In this document: positions 1 to 9,297 of the stretch, piece by piece | Layout: each line of letters begins with the position of its first letter | How positions within the stretch are numbered: the first letter of the stretch is position 1 | NCBI GenBank assembly: GCA_910584685.1 | Contig: CAJUAO010000004.1 | Coordinates: 112,865 to 176,864, forward strand | Reading direction: 5' to 3' | Origin: an uncultured Lachnospiraceae bacterium | GTDB lineage: Bacteria > Bacillota > Clostridia > Lachnospirales > Lachnospiraceae | DNA: 64,000 nt | Program-made: the position numbers and the translations under genes | The notes under the pieces: model-generated | What the model saw: the letters and a program-made list of their open reading frames with translations, nothing else | Told to the model about the DNA's origin: nothing | The model's database searches: none

Positions 1-2182
1 TTCCCACTGCCGTGAGTAAACCGTTTTCATCTACGGTTACAACTGATGTATTTGATGAAATCCATGTAACCGTCTTATCCGTTGCATTAACCGGGAGTAT
101 CTCAGCCGTAAGTCTGAACGTATCACCCAGCTTAAGGGTTACGTCAGTAAAATCAAGCGTTACAGATGTAACAGGCTCGGATATAAAGAAATCACACGTT
201 GCCAAAAGGTTATTGCCGTCTGTTCCGATATCGTTTGTCTGACATATAACCGTTGCATTTCCGGGACTTACAAACGTAACAAAACCGTTTTGGTCTACAG
301 TAAGTATATCTTCATTTGACGAGCTCCATATAACGCTTGTGTCTACGCCCTCTCCTTCCGGTGTAATCGTATATGAAAGCTGATAATTGCCTGCCGATAA
401 TGTGGTTTCAACAATGTTTTTTGAAAGGGTTATTCCTGTAACAGGTACTCTTACATGTACGTCACAGGATGCTACCTTTATGCCGTCCAATGTGATAACG
501 GAAACAACAGCGTCACCGCCGCCTACACCTTTAACAACTCCGCTGTCTGAAACAGTAAGTATATCCTCATTTGACGATACCCACTTAACCTCCATGTTAT
601 CAGGTCTTTCAGGCTCGAATGTAAGTACTATAGGATATGAATCTCCGATTGTTATGCTAAGGTTTGTAGGGAACAAAACTACGTTCTGCACAGGCTCATT
701 TACGTCTACCTCACAGTATGCATATTTTATTACGCCGTTTACCTCCTGCATGGCTGTAATCTTTGCCTTGCCCTTCTTTAATCCCTCAACAGTTATCTTT
801 CTGCTGCTCTCCTCCGACTCTGTAATGGAAACAATACTCTCATCATCCACCATCCATGAAACCTTGGCAGTATCGTCAGTAACAAGCGCAGAAAGCTCAA
901 ATTTATCTCCTACGTTTATCTGCTTTGACGTAAAATCAACCGAAAAATTATCTATTACTGTAATTTTAATCTGCGCCGTATGGTTCGTTTCTCCCGGGAA
1001 CAGATTTGGATTATCCATAGTAGCTGTTATAATTGCCTCACCGCTTGATTTTAATGTAACAACACCGTTTGAATCTACCGTTGCAACGCTTGTGTTATTT
1101 GACGTCCAGTTTACGCCTCTTCCGTCTTCATCTGTGGTGTTTACCCTCAGGTTTATAGTATCTCCTACTGCGCCTGTAAGCTCTTTTCCGTTTGATATTC
1201 CAAAGTCAACCCTTACGGATACGGACGCTCCAAATTCTGCCGCAAACCTGTCAGGAGTATAATTTGCAAATCTCTCGTCAAATGATGCATAATCAATGTT
1301 TGGATATATGTATACTGACTTTACTCCTGCATTTACACCTTTTATAAAGCCTGTGGTATCTGTAACAATATACTGCTCGCCGTCACTTGAAAAAATAACC
1401 TGATTTGCAGATACGGCATTTGTATATTTTTTCCCTGTTTCCTTATCCTCATATACGTTAAAAAACTCATTTGGTCCGATTTTTATAGGCTGCATATTCT
1501 GCAGCTCTGTTGTTGCTTCAATTTTTCTTATTACCGTAATCGTAACTCTTTGGTCTTTAGTGTCTGTTTCACCTGTAATTGTAGCCACACCGCCTGCAGC
1601 GCCTGCCGTAACCAGTCCGTTTCCGTCAACCGTAGCTACCTGTTCATTATCTGACGTCCAATTAATCTTTACATTTGATGAGGGTACAACATTAGTATTT
1701 AATTGGTATGTATCACCGGTTTTCTCAAAGCTGACAAATCCATACTGGTATCGAACATCGCTTCTGTCGTTTGTTACCTCAAGCTTTACCATAAATTTCT
1801 GCGTATATTCACCAAGCACGGTTGTTCCGTCAGTATCAACGTATGTTACCGTAACGGTAGCTGTTCCGGCTCCTGTTGCCGTCAGTCTGCCAACCTGCCC
1901 GCTTGGCCCTCCTACCATTATTACGTTATTATCTGACGACTGCCACTTTACCCTGCTGTAATCAATCTCACTTGCCTCAAGCCCCGGAAGATTAGCAGTC
2001 CATAGTTCATAATAATCCTTTGTCCAGCTGTTAGGGTCCGTTGCATTATCCGGCTTGCTCATTACTATATCATACTGTGATGCAAACGCCACGGAAAATG
2101 CTATAGCTGAAACTACGGCAAATATAGCTACTGCCGTAAGCTGCTTCCAATACCTCTTTACATGACCTAAAAATGTACCCAT
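1..2182 (-). CDS. Secreted/anchored Ig-like (BIG2) repeat protein, 3' end off window
   Basis: Reading the minus strand from an ATG at 2182 gives an open frame that runs off the left edge (727 codons seen). A GGAG/AGAGG ribosome site precedes the ATG. The N-terminus is basic (MGTFLGHVKRYWKQL) followed by one hydrophobic segment (about residues 15-34), so it is exported and either cleaved or membrane-anchored. The rest is a series of about seven Ig-like modules, each with the BIG2 signature of V.W.SSN, a V-T-V-D stretch, N-G and a G-x-A-T-I-T strand. BIG2 modules (Pfam Big_2) occur in surface adhesins and wall proteins. No enzymatic domain or sorting signal is visible in the part present. The ligand is unknown. 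Confidence 0.85.
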   Translation of the reverse strand, partial: MGTFLGHVKRYWKQLTAVAIFAVVSAIAFSVAFASQYDIVMSKPDNATDPNSWTKDYYELWTANLPGLEASEIDYSRVKWQSSDNNVIMVGGPSGQVGRLTATGAGTATVTVTYVDTDGTTVLGEYTQKFMVKLEVTNDRSDVRYQYGFVSFEKTGDTYQLNTNVVPSSNVKINWTSDNEQVATVDGNGLVTAGAAGGVATITGETDTKDQRVTITVIRKIEATTELQNMQPIKIGPNEFFNVYEDKETGKKYTNAVSANQVIFSSDGEQYIVTDTTGFIKGVNAGVKSVYIYPNIDYASFDERFANYTPDRFAAEFGASVSVRVDFGISNGKELTGAVGDTINLRVNTTDEDGRGVNWTSNNTSVATVDSNGVVTLKSSGEAIITATMDNPNLFPGETNHTAQIKITVIDNFSVDFTSKQINVGDKFELSALVTDDTAKVSWMVDDESIVSITESEESSRKITVEGLKKGKAKITAMQEVNGVIKYAYCEVDVNEPVQNVVLFPTNLSITIGDSYPIVLTFEPERPDNMEVKWVSSNEDILTVSDSGVVKGVGGGDAVVSVITLDGIKVASCDVHVRVPVTGITLSKNIVETTLSAGNYQLSYTITPEGEGVDTSVIWSSSNEDILTVDQNGFVTFVSPGNATVICQTNDIGTDGNNLLATCDFFISEPVTSVTLDFTDVTLKLGDTFRLTAEILPVNATDKTVTWISSNTSVVTVDENGLLTAVG

Positions 2183-2240
2183 ATCCTCTTTCTCCAATCT
2201 TTTATCTATGCTTAATTCTTACTTTATACATTATCAACAA

Positions 2241-2284
2241 GCCGACACATACCATACCTAATCGGCGTTATAGTATATATCGGC
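2241..2284 (-). other. Leader hairpin of the BIG2 gene
   Basis: On the minus strand GCCGA pairs with TCGGC, and inside it ATACTATA pairs with TATGGTAT (one G-T pair), leaving a 12-base loop. It lies between the promoter at 2298-2326 and the BIG2 start codon, so it would be in the mRNA leader. There is no T-run after it, so it is not a simple terminator. It matches no riboswitch class I recognise. Confidence 0.5.
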
Positions 2285-2297
2285 TGATTGCTTTTAT

Positions 2298-2326
2298 ATT
2301 TTAGCATATTTTGTATTTTTATCCAA
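2298..2326 (-). promoter_or_regulatory. Sigma-A-type promoter for the BIG2 gene
   Basis: Minus strand TTGGAT, 17-base spacer, TAAAAT. It predicts a leader of about 110 bases containing the hairpin at 2241-2284. Confidence 0.55.
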
Positions 2327-2379
2327 ATATTTTTTTAAAATTACAAGATATTGATATGCATATACAACATAATGCAAAG

Positions 2380-2934
2380 CTAACTCCTGTCTAATATCTC
2401 ATACTTTTCTCTTGTTTTTATACAATTTAAAAGACTTCGATACCTTTCCTCCAAATCACCCTCATCAACTGCCACATCCATAGATGCGGCGATACTGTCA
2501 ATAAGCTGCTGTGTAATGCGGGGACGCATGTGTACAAGAAGATTTCTCTGCTCCTCATATGTTTTTGCGTCAAGAAACACAAGCAAATCATTGCTTACGC
2601 AATCCGTATCAACTGCTTCTCCGGCCTTAAAAGGTTCCTGACTTTCCTCTGTCCTTTCACATTTTTCCTCCGCCTTTTCGTATTTTTCATACTTTTCAAT
2701 TTTTTCAAATCTGTATACTGCTTCACAATCCGGATATTTTTCCCTGTCCACTCCGCTCATAAACATTTCAAGAGGTCTTGCGTATATTTTATAATCTCCG
2801 TATAATGCCTGATAAACAACCATATCTTCATCTGTTTCCGTATGTCTGGCAATAGTTATAATCTGATATAACTTTTCCTTATCCTTAAAGTGTCTGTAAA
2901 TCTCCTGTGGTATCGGTACAGGTCTGTCTGCCAT
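2380..2934 (-). CDS. DUF1653 family protein with charged C-terminal extension
   Basis: The first 75 or so residues match the DUF1653 pattern: an I-P-Q-E-I-Y-R-H-F-K opening, then A-R-H-T-E-T, V-V-Y-Q-A-L-Y-G-D, R-P-L-E-M-F and Y-R-F-E. This small cytoplasmic domain has no established biochemical role. I chose the ATG at 2934 because GGAG sits 8 bases upstream; an in-frame ATG 15 bases earlier lacks good spacing. The usual family member ends near the YRFE motif. This one continues about 95 residues through a Lys/Glu-rich, coiled-coil-like segment (repeated E-K-Y-E-K) and an acidic helical tail. The gene stands alone between the BIG2 gene and the repeat next to icd. Confidence 0.75.
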   Translation of the reverse strand: MADRPVPIPQEIYRHFKDKEKLYQIITIARHTETDEDMVVYQALYGDYKIYARPLEMFMSGVDREKYPDCEAVYRFEKIEKYEKYEKAEEKCERTEESQEPFKAGEAVDTDCVSNDLLVFLDAKTYEEQRNLLVHMRPRITQQLIDSIAASMDVAVDEGDLEERYRSLLNCIKTREKYEILDRS

Positions 2935-2964
2935 ATTGCTTATCTCCATTCTTACTTAATAAAT

Positions 2965-3045
2965 ATATATAGGAAAGTTCTTCATGCAAGCAACAAGTTT
3001 GGCAGAGCCAAACTTGCAAGTCTCGGCTTTAAACGAGACTTTTTT
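2965..3045 (+). repeat. Intergenic hairpin repeat, copy A
   Basis: One of at least four related elements in this window (others at 7227-7285, 34130-34208 and 58428-58528). It has a conserved 5' part (TATAGGAAAGTTCTTCATGC), a hairpin around GGCAGAGCC with arms AAGTTTG/CAAACTT, the linker GCAAG, and a second hairpin AAGTCTCG/CGAGACTT ending in six T. In plus orientation the second hairpin resembles an intrinsic terminator. The T-run end overlaps the stop codon of icd. Confidence 0.75.
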
Positions 3046-4249
3046 ATAATTCTTCGTATGCAGCCCTTATTGCCTTTATAAAATCCTCGCTGTTAAGCAC
3101 CGTTGGGTTTTCAATAGTAGAAATAATGGCTAAGTCATTTGTCATTTTTCCATTCTCAATGGTTGTTATACACGCCTTCTCCATCTTATCCGCAAATACG
3201 CAAAGAGCATTTATGCCGTCAAGCTCTCCTCTCTTTCTGAGGGCTCCTGTCCATGCAAATATGGTAGCTATCGGATTTGTTCCTGTCTTTTCACCCTTTA
3301 AATGCTTATAGTAATGCCTTTGCACCGTTCCGTGGGCAGCCTCATACTCATAATTGCCTTCAGGCGACACAAGAACAGAGGTCATCATTGATAATGAGCC
3401 AAAGGCTGTAGCTACCATATCGCTCATAACATCACCGTCATAATTCTTGCATGCCCATATATATCCTCCCTCTGAACGGATAACCCTTGCGACAGCGTCG
3501 TCAATAAGAGTATAAAAATACTCTATGCCTGCCTCCTTAAAGCTGTCGGCATATTCCTTATCAAATATCTCCTGAAAAATATCCTTAAAGGTATGGTCAT
3601 ACTTCTTTGATATGGTATCCTTTGATGAAAACCATAAATCCTGCTTTGTATCAAGGGCAAAATTAAAGCAGCTTCTTGCAAAGCTTTCTATTGATTTATT
3701 AAGATTATGCTGTCCCTGAAGAATACCTGCTCCATTAAACTCATGTATAAGCTCTCTTGTTTCACTTCCGTCCTCTGCCGTAAATACAAGCTCTGCCTTT
3801 CCTGCCTTTGACACCTTCATTTCCGTCGCCTTATATACGTCGCCGTAAGCATGTCTTGCTATAGTGATAGGCTTTTTCCATGTTTTAACATATGGCTCTA
3901 TACCCTTTACTATAATAGGCGCCCTGAAAACCGTACCGTCAAGTATAGCTCTTATAGTGCCGTTTGGACTTTTCCACATTTCCTTTAAATTATACTCTGT
4001 CATCCTTGCAGCATTCGGCGTGATTGTAGCGCACTTTACGGCTACTCCGTATTTTTTCGTTGCCTCGGCAGATTCTGCCGTCACCTTGTCGTCAGTCTGA
4101 TTTCTATATTCCAGTCCTAAATCATAATATTCACTCTTTAAATCAATATATGGAAGTATAAGCTCATCCTTTATCCACTTCCAAAGCACTCTTGTCATTT
4201 CGTCTCCATCCATCTCAACCAATGGCGTAGTCATTTTAATTTTTTCCAT
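3044..4249 (-). CDS. icd: NADP-dependent isocitrate dehydrogenase
   Basis: A 401-residue protein that aligns end to end with the homodimeric (type II, eukaryote-like) NADP isocitrate dehydrogenases. These convert isocitrate to 2-oxoglutarate with NADPH production in the cytoplasm. Visible signatures are M-D-G-D-E-M-T-R near the N-terminus, the substrate loop K-S-P-N-G-T-I-R near residue 94, the metal-binding Y-D-G-D-V-M-S-D region near residue 270, and A-A-H-G-T-V near residue 308. A strong promoter (4308-4336) lies just upstream, so it is probably a single-gene unit. Its stop codon overlaps repeat copy A. Confidence 0.96.
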   Translation of the reverse strand: MEKIKMTTPLVEMDGDEMTRVLWKWIKDELILPYIDLKSEYYDLGLEYRNQTDDKVTAESAEATKKYGVAVKCATITPNAARMTEYNLKEMWKSPNGTIRAILDGTVFRAPIIVKGIEPYVKTWKKPITIARHAYGDVYKATEMKVSKAGKAELVFTAEDGSETRELIHEFNGAGILQGQHNLNKSIESFARSCFNFALDTKQDLWFSSKDTISKKYDHTFKDIFQEIFDKEYADSFKEAGIEYFYTLIDDAVARVIRSEGGYIWACKNYDGDVMSDMVATAFGSLSMMTSVLVSPEGNYEYEAAHGTVQRHYYKHLKGEKTGTNPIATIFAWTGALRKRGELDGINALCVFADKMEKACITTIENGKMTNDLAIISTIENPTVLNSEDFIKAIRAAYEEL

Positions 4250-4307
4250 AATAAGTAATCCTCCGCTTGCTTATAATATTGTTTACCATATTCTAACATC
4301 ATCTCAA

Positions 4308-4336
4308 AGTATAACACGCTGCTCTTTTTATTTCAA
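4308..4336 (-). promoter_or_regulatory. Sigma-A promoter of icd
   Basis: Minus strand TTGAAA, 17-base spacer, TATACT; near consensus, about 60 bases before the icd start. Confidence 0.75.
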
Positions 4337-4368
4337 TACAAAAGTATGGTCACATAGCAGCAGGTAAT

Positions 4369-7152
4369 TTAAAATGTAAGACGCAGCCTCTTAATATAAC
4401 GTACCTGATATTTTTGTCCTTCTAATATTGCTTCATGGTCCCTTGTCGCTATATTTACGTCAAAAATTTCATCATTTACGTCTGTTTCCACCTTTATTAC
4501 ATTTTCTTTTCTTCCAAGCTTATTCTTCTTAATATAGTATCTTGCGGCAGAGACTGCCAGAGCCTTATCATCATCTCTCTCTGCCGTCTCTACTCTTATA
4601 TCCCCTCCCTTTAGCGGCTTTCCTATATATACCACCTTGTCTGCTCCCAGAACCTTTAAACCCTTTATCTGAGCTGCCACATCATAATAATCCTTTCTGT
4701 CCACCTCATCCTCCACCAAAACTATTTTACTTTTTTCAGAATACAAAACATTTATGTTGTATATATTTGGCATACTTCCAAGAAGCTTTCCAATAATACC
4801 GCTGTATATGGCATAAAGCATTATACTTGCCCCTATCAATACGGCTATAAATGCAAACTCCAAAAGGCTAAGCCTTGTCAGGCCGAGTATTCCTTTAAAA
4901 AACACTATTCCCACAGCAAATAATCCGATAAGCACTCCGCACATAAGCCTTCTCAGTCCGTTAAAGGGCTTACAGCACTTAAAAAGCTGGAGAAGGGCTG
5001 CTATTGCAAGTCCATACAGACTTAACGTAGAAATATTTGTTTTTCCCGCCCCAAATATAAATGCAAATATCTGTACAAAAATTATGTTTGTTATTACCAG
5101 CAATGCTCCCGGTATGGCCATTTTTAATACATTTACAAGAAACTTTCCCTTAACTCTGTTCATGTTGGGCTCCAAGGCCAAAACAAATGACGGTGCTCCT
5201 ATTGCAAGAGCTCCTATAAATGTCATCTGAATAGGTATAAAAGGATATGCCATAGGCAGTATGACAAATAATACAGCTATAATTGTGGAATATATTGTTT
5301 TTGTAAGATAAAGGGAGGCCGACCTTTGAAGATTATTTATTGTCTGTCTTCCCTCTGCCACTATAGACGGCATTGACGCAAAATTTGAATCCATCAGCAC
5401 AAGCTGTGAAACATTCCTTGCCGCATCGCTTCCCGACTGCATTGCTATACTGCAGTCAGCCTCCCTAAGGGCCATAACGTCATTTACTCCGTCTCCTGTC
5501 ATTGCAACGGTATGGCCTGCTTCCTTTAACGCCTTTATAAGAGCCAGCTTTTGGTTTGGCGTAACCCTTCCAAAAACCGTATATTTTTCCGCTGCCTCCC
5601 TTATGTCGTCATCTGTAGCTAACAGGGTAGCATCTATATATTTTCCGGCATTTAATACTCCTGCCTTTCCTGCCACATAGGAAACAGTCCTTGGATTATC
5701 CCCCGATATAACCTTTATATTTACACCCTGGTTTATGAAATACCTAAAGGTTTCAGGCGCTTCTTTTCTTATAGTGTCGCTTAACAGAATTATTCCTATT
5801 GTCTTCAGCTCCTTTGGCAGTCCCTTATCCTGCGCGTGAAGGTGCGAATGCGCAAATACAAGAACCCTTAAGCCCTTTGCAGAATATCCGTCAACAAGCT
5901 TTTTTACTGTTTCCTCAGGCTCCTCATACATAAATTCCAATGCTCCGAGAACATAGCAGCCATCCTCACAAAAGTCCACCATGCTCCATTTTTTATCTGA
6001 AGAAAAGCCTATGGCTTCCCTTATGCTTTTTTTACATTTATATATTTCATTTCCGTTTAAAGCAGCGCTTTCCTCCACATATGCCTTTAATGCGTTGTAT
6101 GTAGGATTGTTGTCATTAAGTGACACTACAAAATCCGATATTGCCCTTTCAAGGTTAAATGATGCTTCCCTCTCTGCCGTATTCCCATTATCATATTTTT
6201 TTATATCGTTTTCATCAATGTCTATAAAGCTTTCAACTGACATGGTTCCCTCTGTGATGGTTCCTGTTTTATCAAGACAGAGTGTATCTACCCTTGCAAG
6301 GGTTTCTATACAATACAGCTCCTGGACAAGAGTGTTTTTTCTTCCCAGCTTTACCACGCTTACAGCAAGAACCATGCTTGTAAGAAGCACAAGCCCCGAC
6401 GGTATCATTCCGAGAACTCCCGCCACTGCTCCTACGACAGCATCGTTAAAGCTCTGTATTTTTATCTGATGCCACAAAAGAAATCCTCCTATTGGCACCA
6501 GCAGTATGCTTACAAATTTTATTATTGCTTTTATGGAATCCATTATCTCGGAGTTTGGTCTTTTAAGCTTTTTTGCCTGACTTGTAATTGTATTTACGTA
6601 ATTTTCCCTTCCTACATGTATTGCCTCCGTAATCACGTTTCCTGAAATAAGATAGCTTCCTGACAAAACCTCATCACCCTTGCGTTTATACACAGGGTCG
6701 CTCTCTCCTGTAAGAAGACTTTCATTTACCTCACATTCGCCCTCAAGTATGCAGCCGTCAACACTCACCTGATTTCCGTTTCTAAGGACTAAATAATCTC
6801 CAAGTACTATATCCTCTACCTCTATCCTTTTTTCCTCTCCATCTCTGATTACCATGGCATTTGGCGCAGAGAGCAGCGACAGCTTATCTATAATTCTCTT
6901 TGACCGTACCTCCTGAACAATTCCAATAAGCCCGTTCCAAAATACCACTCCAAGAAACAGCATATTTTTATATGAATGTACAAGAAAAAGACAAAGCGCC
7001 AGACACAGATTTACAAAATTAAATAGTGTAAATAAATTTGTAAATATAATCTGTCCTATAGACTTTGTCTTCACCGAAAAATTTCCATTTACCAAACCCT
7101 TCCTCTGCTGTTCCCTAACCTGCTCCGTTGTTAATCCTCTTAAATCACTCAT
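4369..7152 (-). CDS. Cation-transporting P-type ATPase with extra C-terminal domain
   Basis: A P-type ATPase of the P2/CtpE-like group, 927 residues from the ATG at 7152 (MSDLRGL). The frame extends 28 codons further up, but those codons are not family-like and the distal part overlaps repeat copy D. Hallmarks: TGES actuator loop at 148-151, PSG in the fourth membrane helix at 251-253, phosphorylation motif DKTGT at 294-298, and hinge TGDGVND at 552-558. PSG rather than CPC argues against a heavy-metal (P1B) pump; Ca2+ or another cation is possible. After the last membrane helices (to about residue 790) there is a soluble tail of roughly 135 residues, rich in charged residues and beta/alpha-like, which is not usual for the family. 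Confidence 0.9.
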   Translation of the reverse strand: MSDLRGLTTEQVREQQRKGLVNGNFSVKTKSIGQIIFTNLFTLFNFVNLCLALCLFLVHSYKNMLFLGVVFWNGLIGIVQEVRSKRIIDKLSLLSAPNAMVIRDGEEKRIEVEDIVLGDYLVLRNGNQVSVDGCILEGECEVNESLLTGESDPVYKRKGDEVLSGSYLISGNVITEAIHVGRENYVNTITSQAKKLKRPNSEIMDSIKAIIKFVSILLVPIGGFLLWHQIKIQSFNDAVVGAVAGVLGMIPSGLVLLTSMVLAVSVVKLGRKNTLVQELYCIETLARVDTLCLDKTGTITEGTMSVESFIDIDENDIKKYDNGNTAEREASFNLERAISDFVVSLNDNNPTYNALKAYVEESAALNGNEIYKCKKSIREAIGFSSDKKWSMVDFCEDGCYVLGALEFMYEEPEETVKKLVDGYSAKGLRVLVFAHSHLHAQDKGLPKELKTIGIILLSDTIRKEAPETFRYFINQGVNIKVISGDNPRTVSYVAGKAGVLNAGKYIDATLLATDDDIREAAEKYTVFGRVTPNQKLALIKALKEAGHTVAMTGDGVNDVMALREADCSIAMQSGSDAARNVSQLVLMDSNFASMPSIVAEGRQTINNLQRSASLYLTKTIYSTIIAVLFVILPMAYPFIPIQMTFIGALAIGAPSFVLALEPNMNRVKGKFLVNVLKMAIPGALLVITNIIFVQIFAFIFGAGKTNISTLSLYGLAIAALLQLFKCCKPFNGLRRLMCGVLIGLFAVGIVFFKGILGLTRLSLLEFAFIAVLIGASIMLYAIYSGIIGKLLGSMPNIYNINVLYSEKSKIVLVEDEVDRKDYYDVAAQIKGLKVLGADKVVYIGKPLKGGDIRVETAERDDDKALAVSAARYYIKKNKLGRKENVIKVETDVNDEIFDVNIATRDHEAILEGQKYQVRYIKRLRLTF

Positions 7153-7226
7153 TTCTCTCTCGCATACCCTCCATATAATTACTTTATAACCCCTAAGGCT
7201 GACATTTTCATATTCAATAAAAATCC

Positions 7227-7285
7227 CTTCATTCATACATCAAGTTTGGCTAAGTCTGTTTTTCAGACTTTTCAAACTTGTAAGT
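7227..7285 (+). repeat. Intergenic hairpin repeat, copy D (partial)
   Basis: It shares with copies A and B the CTTCAT...ATCAAGTTTGGC approach and the long first hairpin (AAGTTTG, then AAGTCTG/CAGACTT, then CAAACTT). The second, terminator-like hairpin is missing. It lies between pilT and the P-type ATPase gene. Confidence 0.6.
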
Positions 7286-7301
7286 ATCAACTATAATAGT
7301 T

Positions 7302-8372
7302 TTAACTATTTTGACACTTTTTTATCATTAAATCACTATTCGTACTATACATTACAGCCGTATCCCCTGATATCCTGCCTTCCTTATACAGCCTTAAAAG
7401 CTCGCTGTCCATAGTCCTCATGCCCTCAGCCTGCCCGGAATATATAACATTATCCATCTGAAACACCTTAGATTCCCTTATCATATTTCTTATTGCGCTG
7501 TTTACTATCATTATCTCAAAAGCCGGAACAAGCTCCCCGTTTACTCCCGGCACAAGCTGCTGGGAAACCACTGCCTGCAGCACCATAGAAAGCTGGATTC
7601 TTACCTGCTGCTGCTGATTAGCCGGAAAAACATCTATTATTCTGTCTATTGTCTTGGCTGCTCCTATCGTATGCAGGGTTGAAAAAACAAGCTGGCCCGT
7701 CTCCGCCGCCGTCATAACGGTGCTTATGGTCTCATAATCTCTCATTTCACCCATTAAAATAACATCCGGCGACTGTCTTAGCGCTGCCCTTAAAGCCGTA
7801 CCATAGTCAAGAGTGTCATTATCAACCTCTCTCTGGCTTACTATACTCATTTTATGTTTGTGCATAAATTCTATCGGGTCCTCAATAGTAATAATATGCT
7901 TTTTCTGTGTCTGGTTTATCTCATCTATTATACATGCAAGCGTTGTTGATTTTCCGCTTCCCGTAGGTCCCGTAACAAGCACAAGACCTTTTGAAAAGGA
8001 TGACAGACCTATAACCGGAGCCGGTATATCAAGCTCTCTGTAATTAGGAAGCTCAAATCTTACTATTCTAAGCACTGCGGCATATGAGCCTCTCTGCTTA
8101 TATGCATTGCACCTGAAACGTCCAAGCTCGCTTATTGCAAAAGAAAAATCATCATCTCCTGCCTTCTCCAGCCCATCCATCTTTTTGTTGCCATATATAG
8201 AGTAAATTTCTCCTACTATCCTGAGGGTCTCTCCCGGCGTAAGCTTTTCCTCCGACTCATTTACTATTTCACCGTTTATCTTATACGCTAAGGGACAGCC
8301 TGCAACAATATACACGTCTGATGCATTTTTTTCAAGCGCCCTTTTCAATATATCCATTGCCTTTGCATCCAT
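7302..8372 (-). CDS. pilT: PilT-type twitching ATPase
   Basis: A 356-residue cytoplasmic hexameric secretion ATPase of the PilT/VirB11 superfamily. Motifs: Walker A GPTGSGKST at 135-143, Asp box (I-E-D-P-I-E-F), Walker B region with G-E-M-R-D, His box S-T-L-H-T, and the AIRNMIRE segment characteristic of PilT retraction ATPases. It is the last gene of the pilus-like cluster that begins with pilC. PilT normally powers retraction while PilB powers extension. No PilB is visible in this window, so this enzyme may be the only motor of the locus, or PilB lies elsewhere. Confidence 0.93.
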   Translation of the reverse strand: MDAKAMDILKRALEKNASDVYIVAGCPLAYKINGEIVNESEEKLTPGETLRIVGEIYSIYGNKKMDGLEKAGDDDFSFAISELGRFRCNAYKQRGSYAAVLRIVRFELPNYRELDIPAPVIGLSSFSKGLVLVTGPTGSGKSTTLACIIDEINQTQKKHIITIEDPIEFMHKHKMSIVSQREVDNDTLDYGTALRAALRQSPDVILMGEMRDYETISTVMTAAETGQLVFSTLHTIGAAKTIDRIIDVFPANQQQQVRIQLSMVLQAVVSQQLVPGVNGELVPAFEIMIVNSAIRNMIRESKVFQMDNVIYSGQAEGMRTMDSELLRLYKEGRISGDTAVMYSTNSDLMIKKCQNS

Positions 8373-8399
8373 TTAATTACCATACCTTTCAGTAATATA

Positions 8400-8834
8400 T
8401 TATTCTGTCTCTACCATACAGCTTTCCACTTCATACCGTTTTGCTGCATTTTCATCATTAATCTTAATAACAGCACATAAATACCGGCTGTCGTCTATGC
8501 TTTCCTTAAGGGTTACGGTATTATTTCCCTGATTATACACATTATCCCCGTATGCCTCTCTTATATTTTTCTTTATTTCCTCGTAATATCCTTCTCCTTC
8601 CGGCGCTTTCTGCCGTATACTGACAATAATACCGTCTATATGACATATTTTCTCATTTAACCTGCCCTCTGCCTGATAATATTCAAGCTTACTATCAGCA
8701 TTTTTCATGGAAAGCTTTATATCGGCGTTTGCAGATGTATATGATAATACGCCAAAAGCCGTAAGGCACAGCACAACAAAAATCATCATAATGGAGGTGA
8801 TACCGGTACTTACTTTAAATTCGTATTTTTTCAT
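8400..8834 (-). CDS. Small single-pass protein of the pilus-like cluster
   Basis: 144 residues with a short basic N-terminus (MKKYEFKVSTG) and one hydrophobic segment at about 12-32, then a soluble extracytoplasmic part. Its start overlaps the previous gene's stop (TAATG), so the two are translationally coupled. The layout resembles TadE-like or minor-pilin accessory proteins, but I see no clear prepilin peptidase site (G followed by F/M-T-L-x-E). A role as a pilus-associated component is inferred from position only. Confidence 0.7.
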   Translation of the reverse strand: MKKYEFKVSTGITSIMMIFVVLCLTAFGVLSYTSANADIKLSMKNADSKLEYYQAEGRLNEKICHIDGIIVSIRQKAPEGEGYYEEIKKNIREAYGDNVYNQGNNTVTLKESIDDSRYLCAVIKINDENAAKRYEVESCMVETE

Positions 8835-9286
8835 TACCGCTCCTCCCCTTCATATATTTTAGTTTCAATACTGCATATTATTTTTTCGGTATTTTCAAAG
8901 GATACTGTGACAGTATAAAGCTTTCCCTGTAATTTTTTATCAGTCTTAATAACAACCTTTCCTAACACATATGCATCAGACTTGCTTACAGTATTAAACT
9001 CCTTGTCAAAATACTGATAATAAAGACCCTCATCTTCCTTAATATATGATGCATCCTCTGACATATAATATTCTGCGCCATCTGCTCCATCTCTTGAAAT
9101 ACTCGCCTTTAACTCCTCTATAATTGTTTCTGACATTATATTTCCCTTTGTTATATTAATACTGTCGCTGCTTTTTTTGTTTGCCTCCACAAAAAGCCTG
9201 ACTGTAATAACTGCAGATATGGTGAAAAACAGTATGACTATAATAAACTCAGTAAGAAAAGCCCTGGTTTTTTCCAATCTGTTCAT
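8834..9286 (-). CDS. Putative pseudopilin-like protein
   Basis: 150 residues. An N-terminal hydrophobic helix (about 10-31, with F-L-T-E-F-I-I-V at its start) is followed by a soluble domain of alternating strands. The T-E-F arrangement recalls the conserved Glu at position 5 of pilins, but the preceding Gly of a type III signal is absent, so processing by a prepilin peptidase is uncertain. The gene sits 11 bases below the previous gene and overlaps the next by one base, which implies co-translation with them. Confidence 0.65.
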   Translation of the reverse strand: MNRLEKTRAFLTEFIIVILFFTISAVITVRLFVEANKKSSDSINITKGNIMSETIIEELKASISRDGADGAEYYMSEDASYIKEDEGLYYQYFDKEFNTVSKSDAYVLGKVVIKTDKKLQGKLYTVTVSFENTEKIICSIETKIYEGEER

Positions 9287-9297
9287 GCCTTACCTCC

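Noticed and set aside
1..2182. Plus-strand open frames at 12-242, 387-1262 and 1560-1961
   Set aside because: They are the reverse complement of the BIG2 repeat gene; the minus-strand translation has clear Ig-like repeats and a ribosome site, the plus-strand ones do not.
2241..2284. c-di-GMP (GEMM) riboswitch before the BIG2 surface gene
   Set aside because: The conserved GEMM core and tetraloop-receptor sequences are absent; the element is a simple hairpin.
7153..7236. Longer start for the P-type ATPase
   Set aside because: The 28 extra codons are not family-like and the distal part overlaps the dispersed repeat; the ATG at 7152 fits homologues better.
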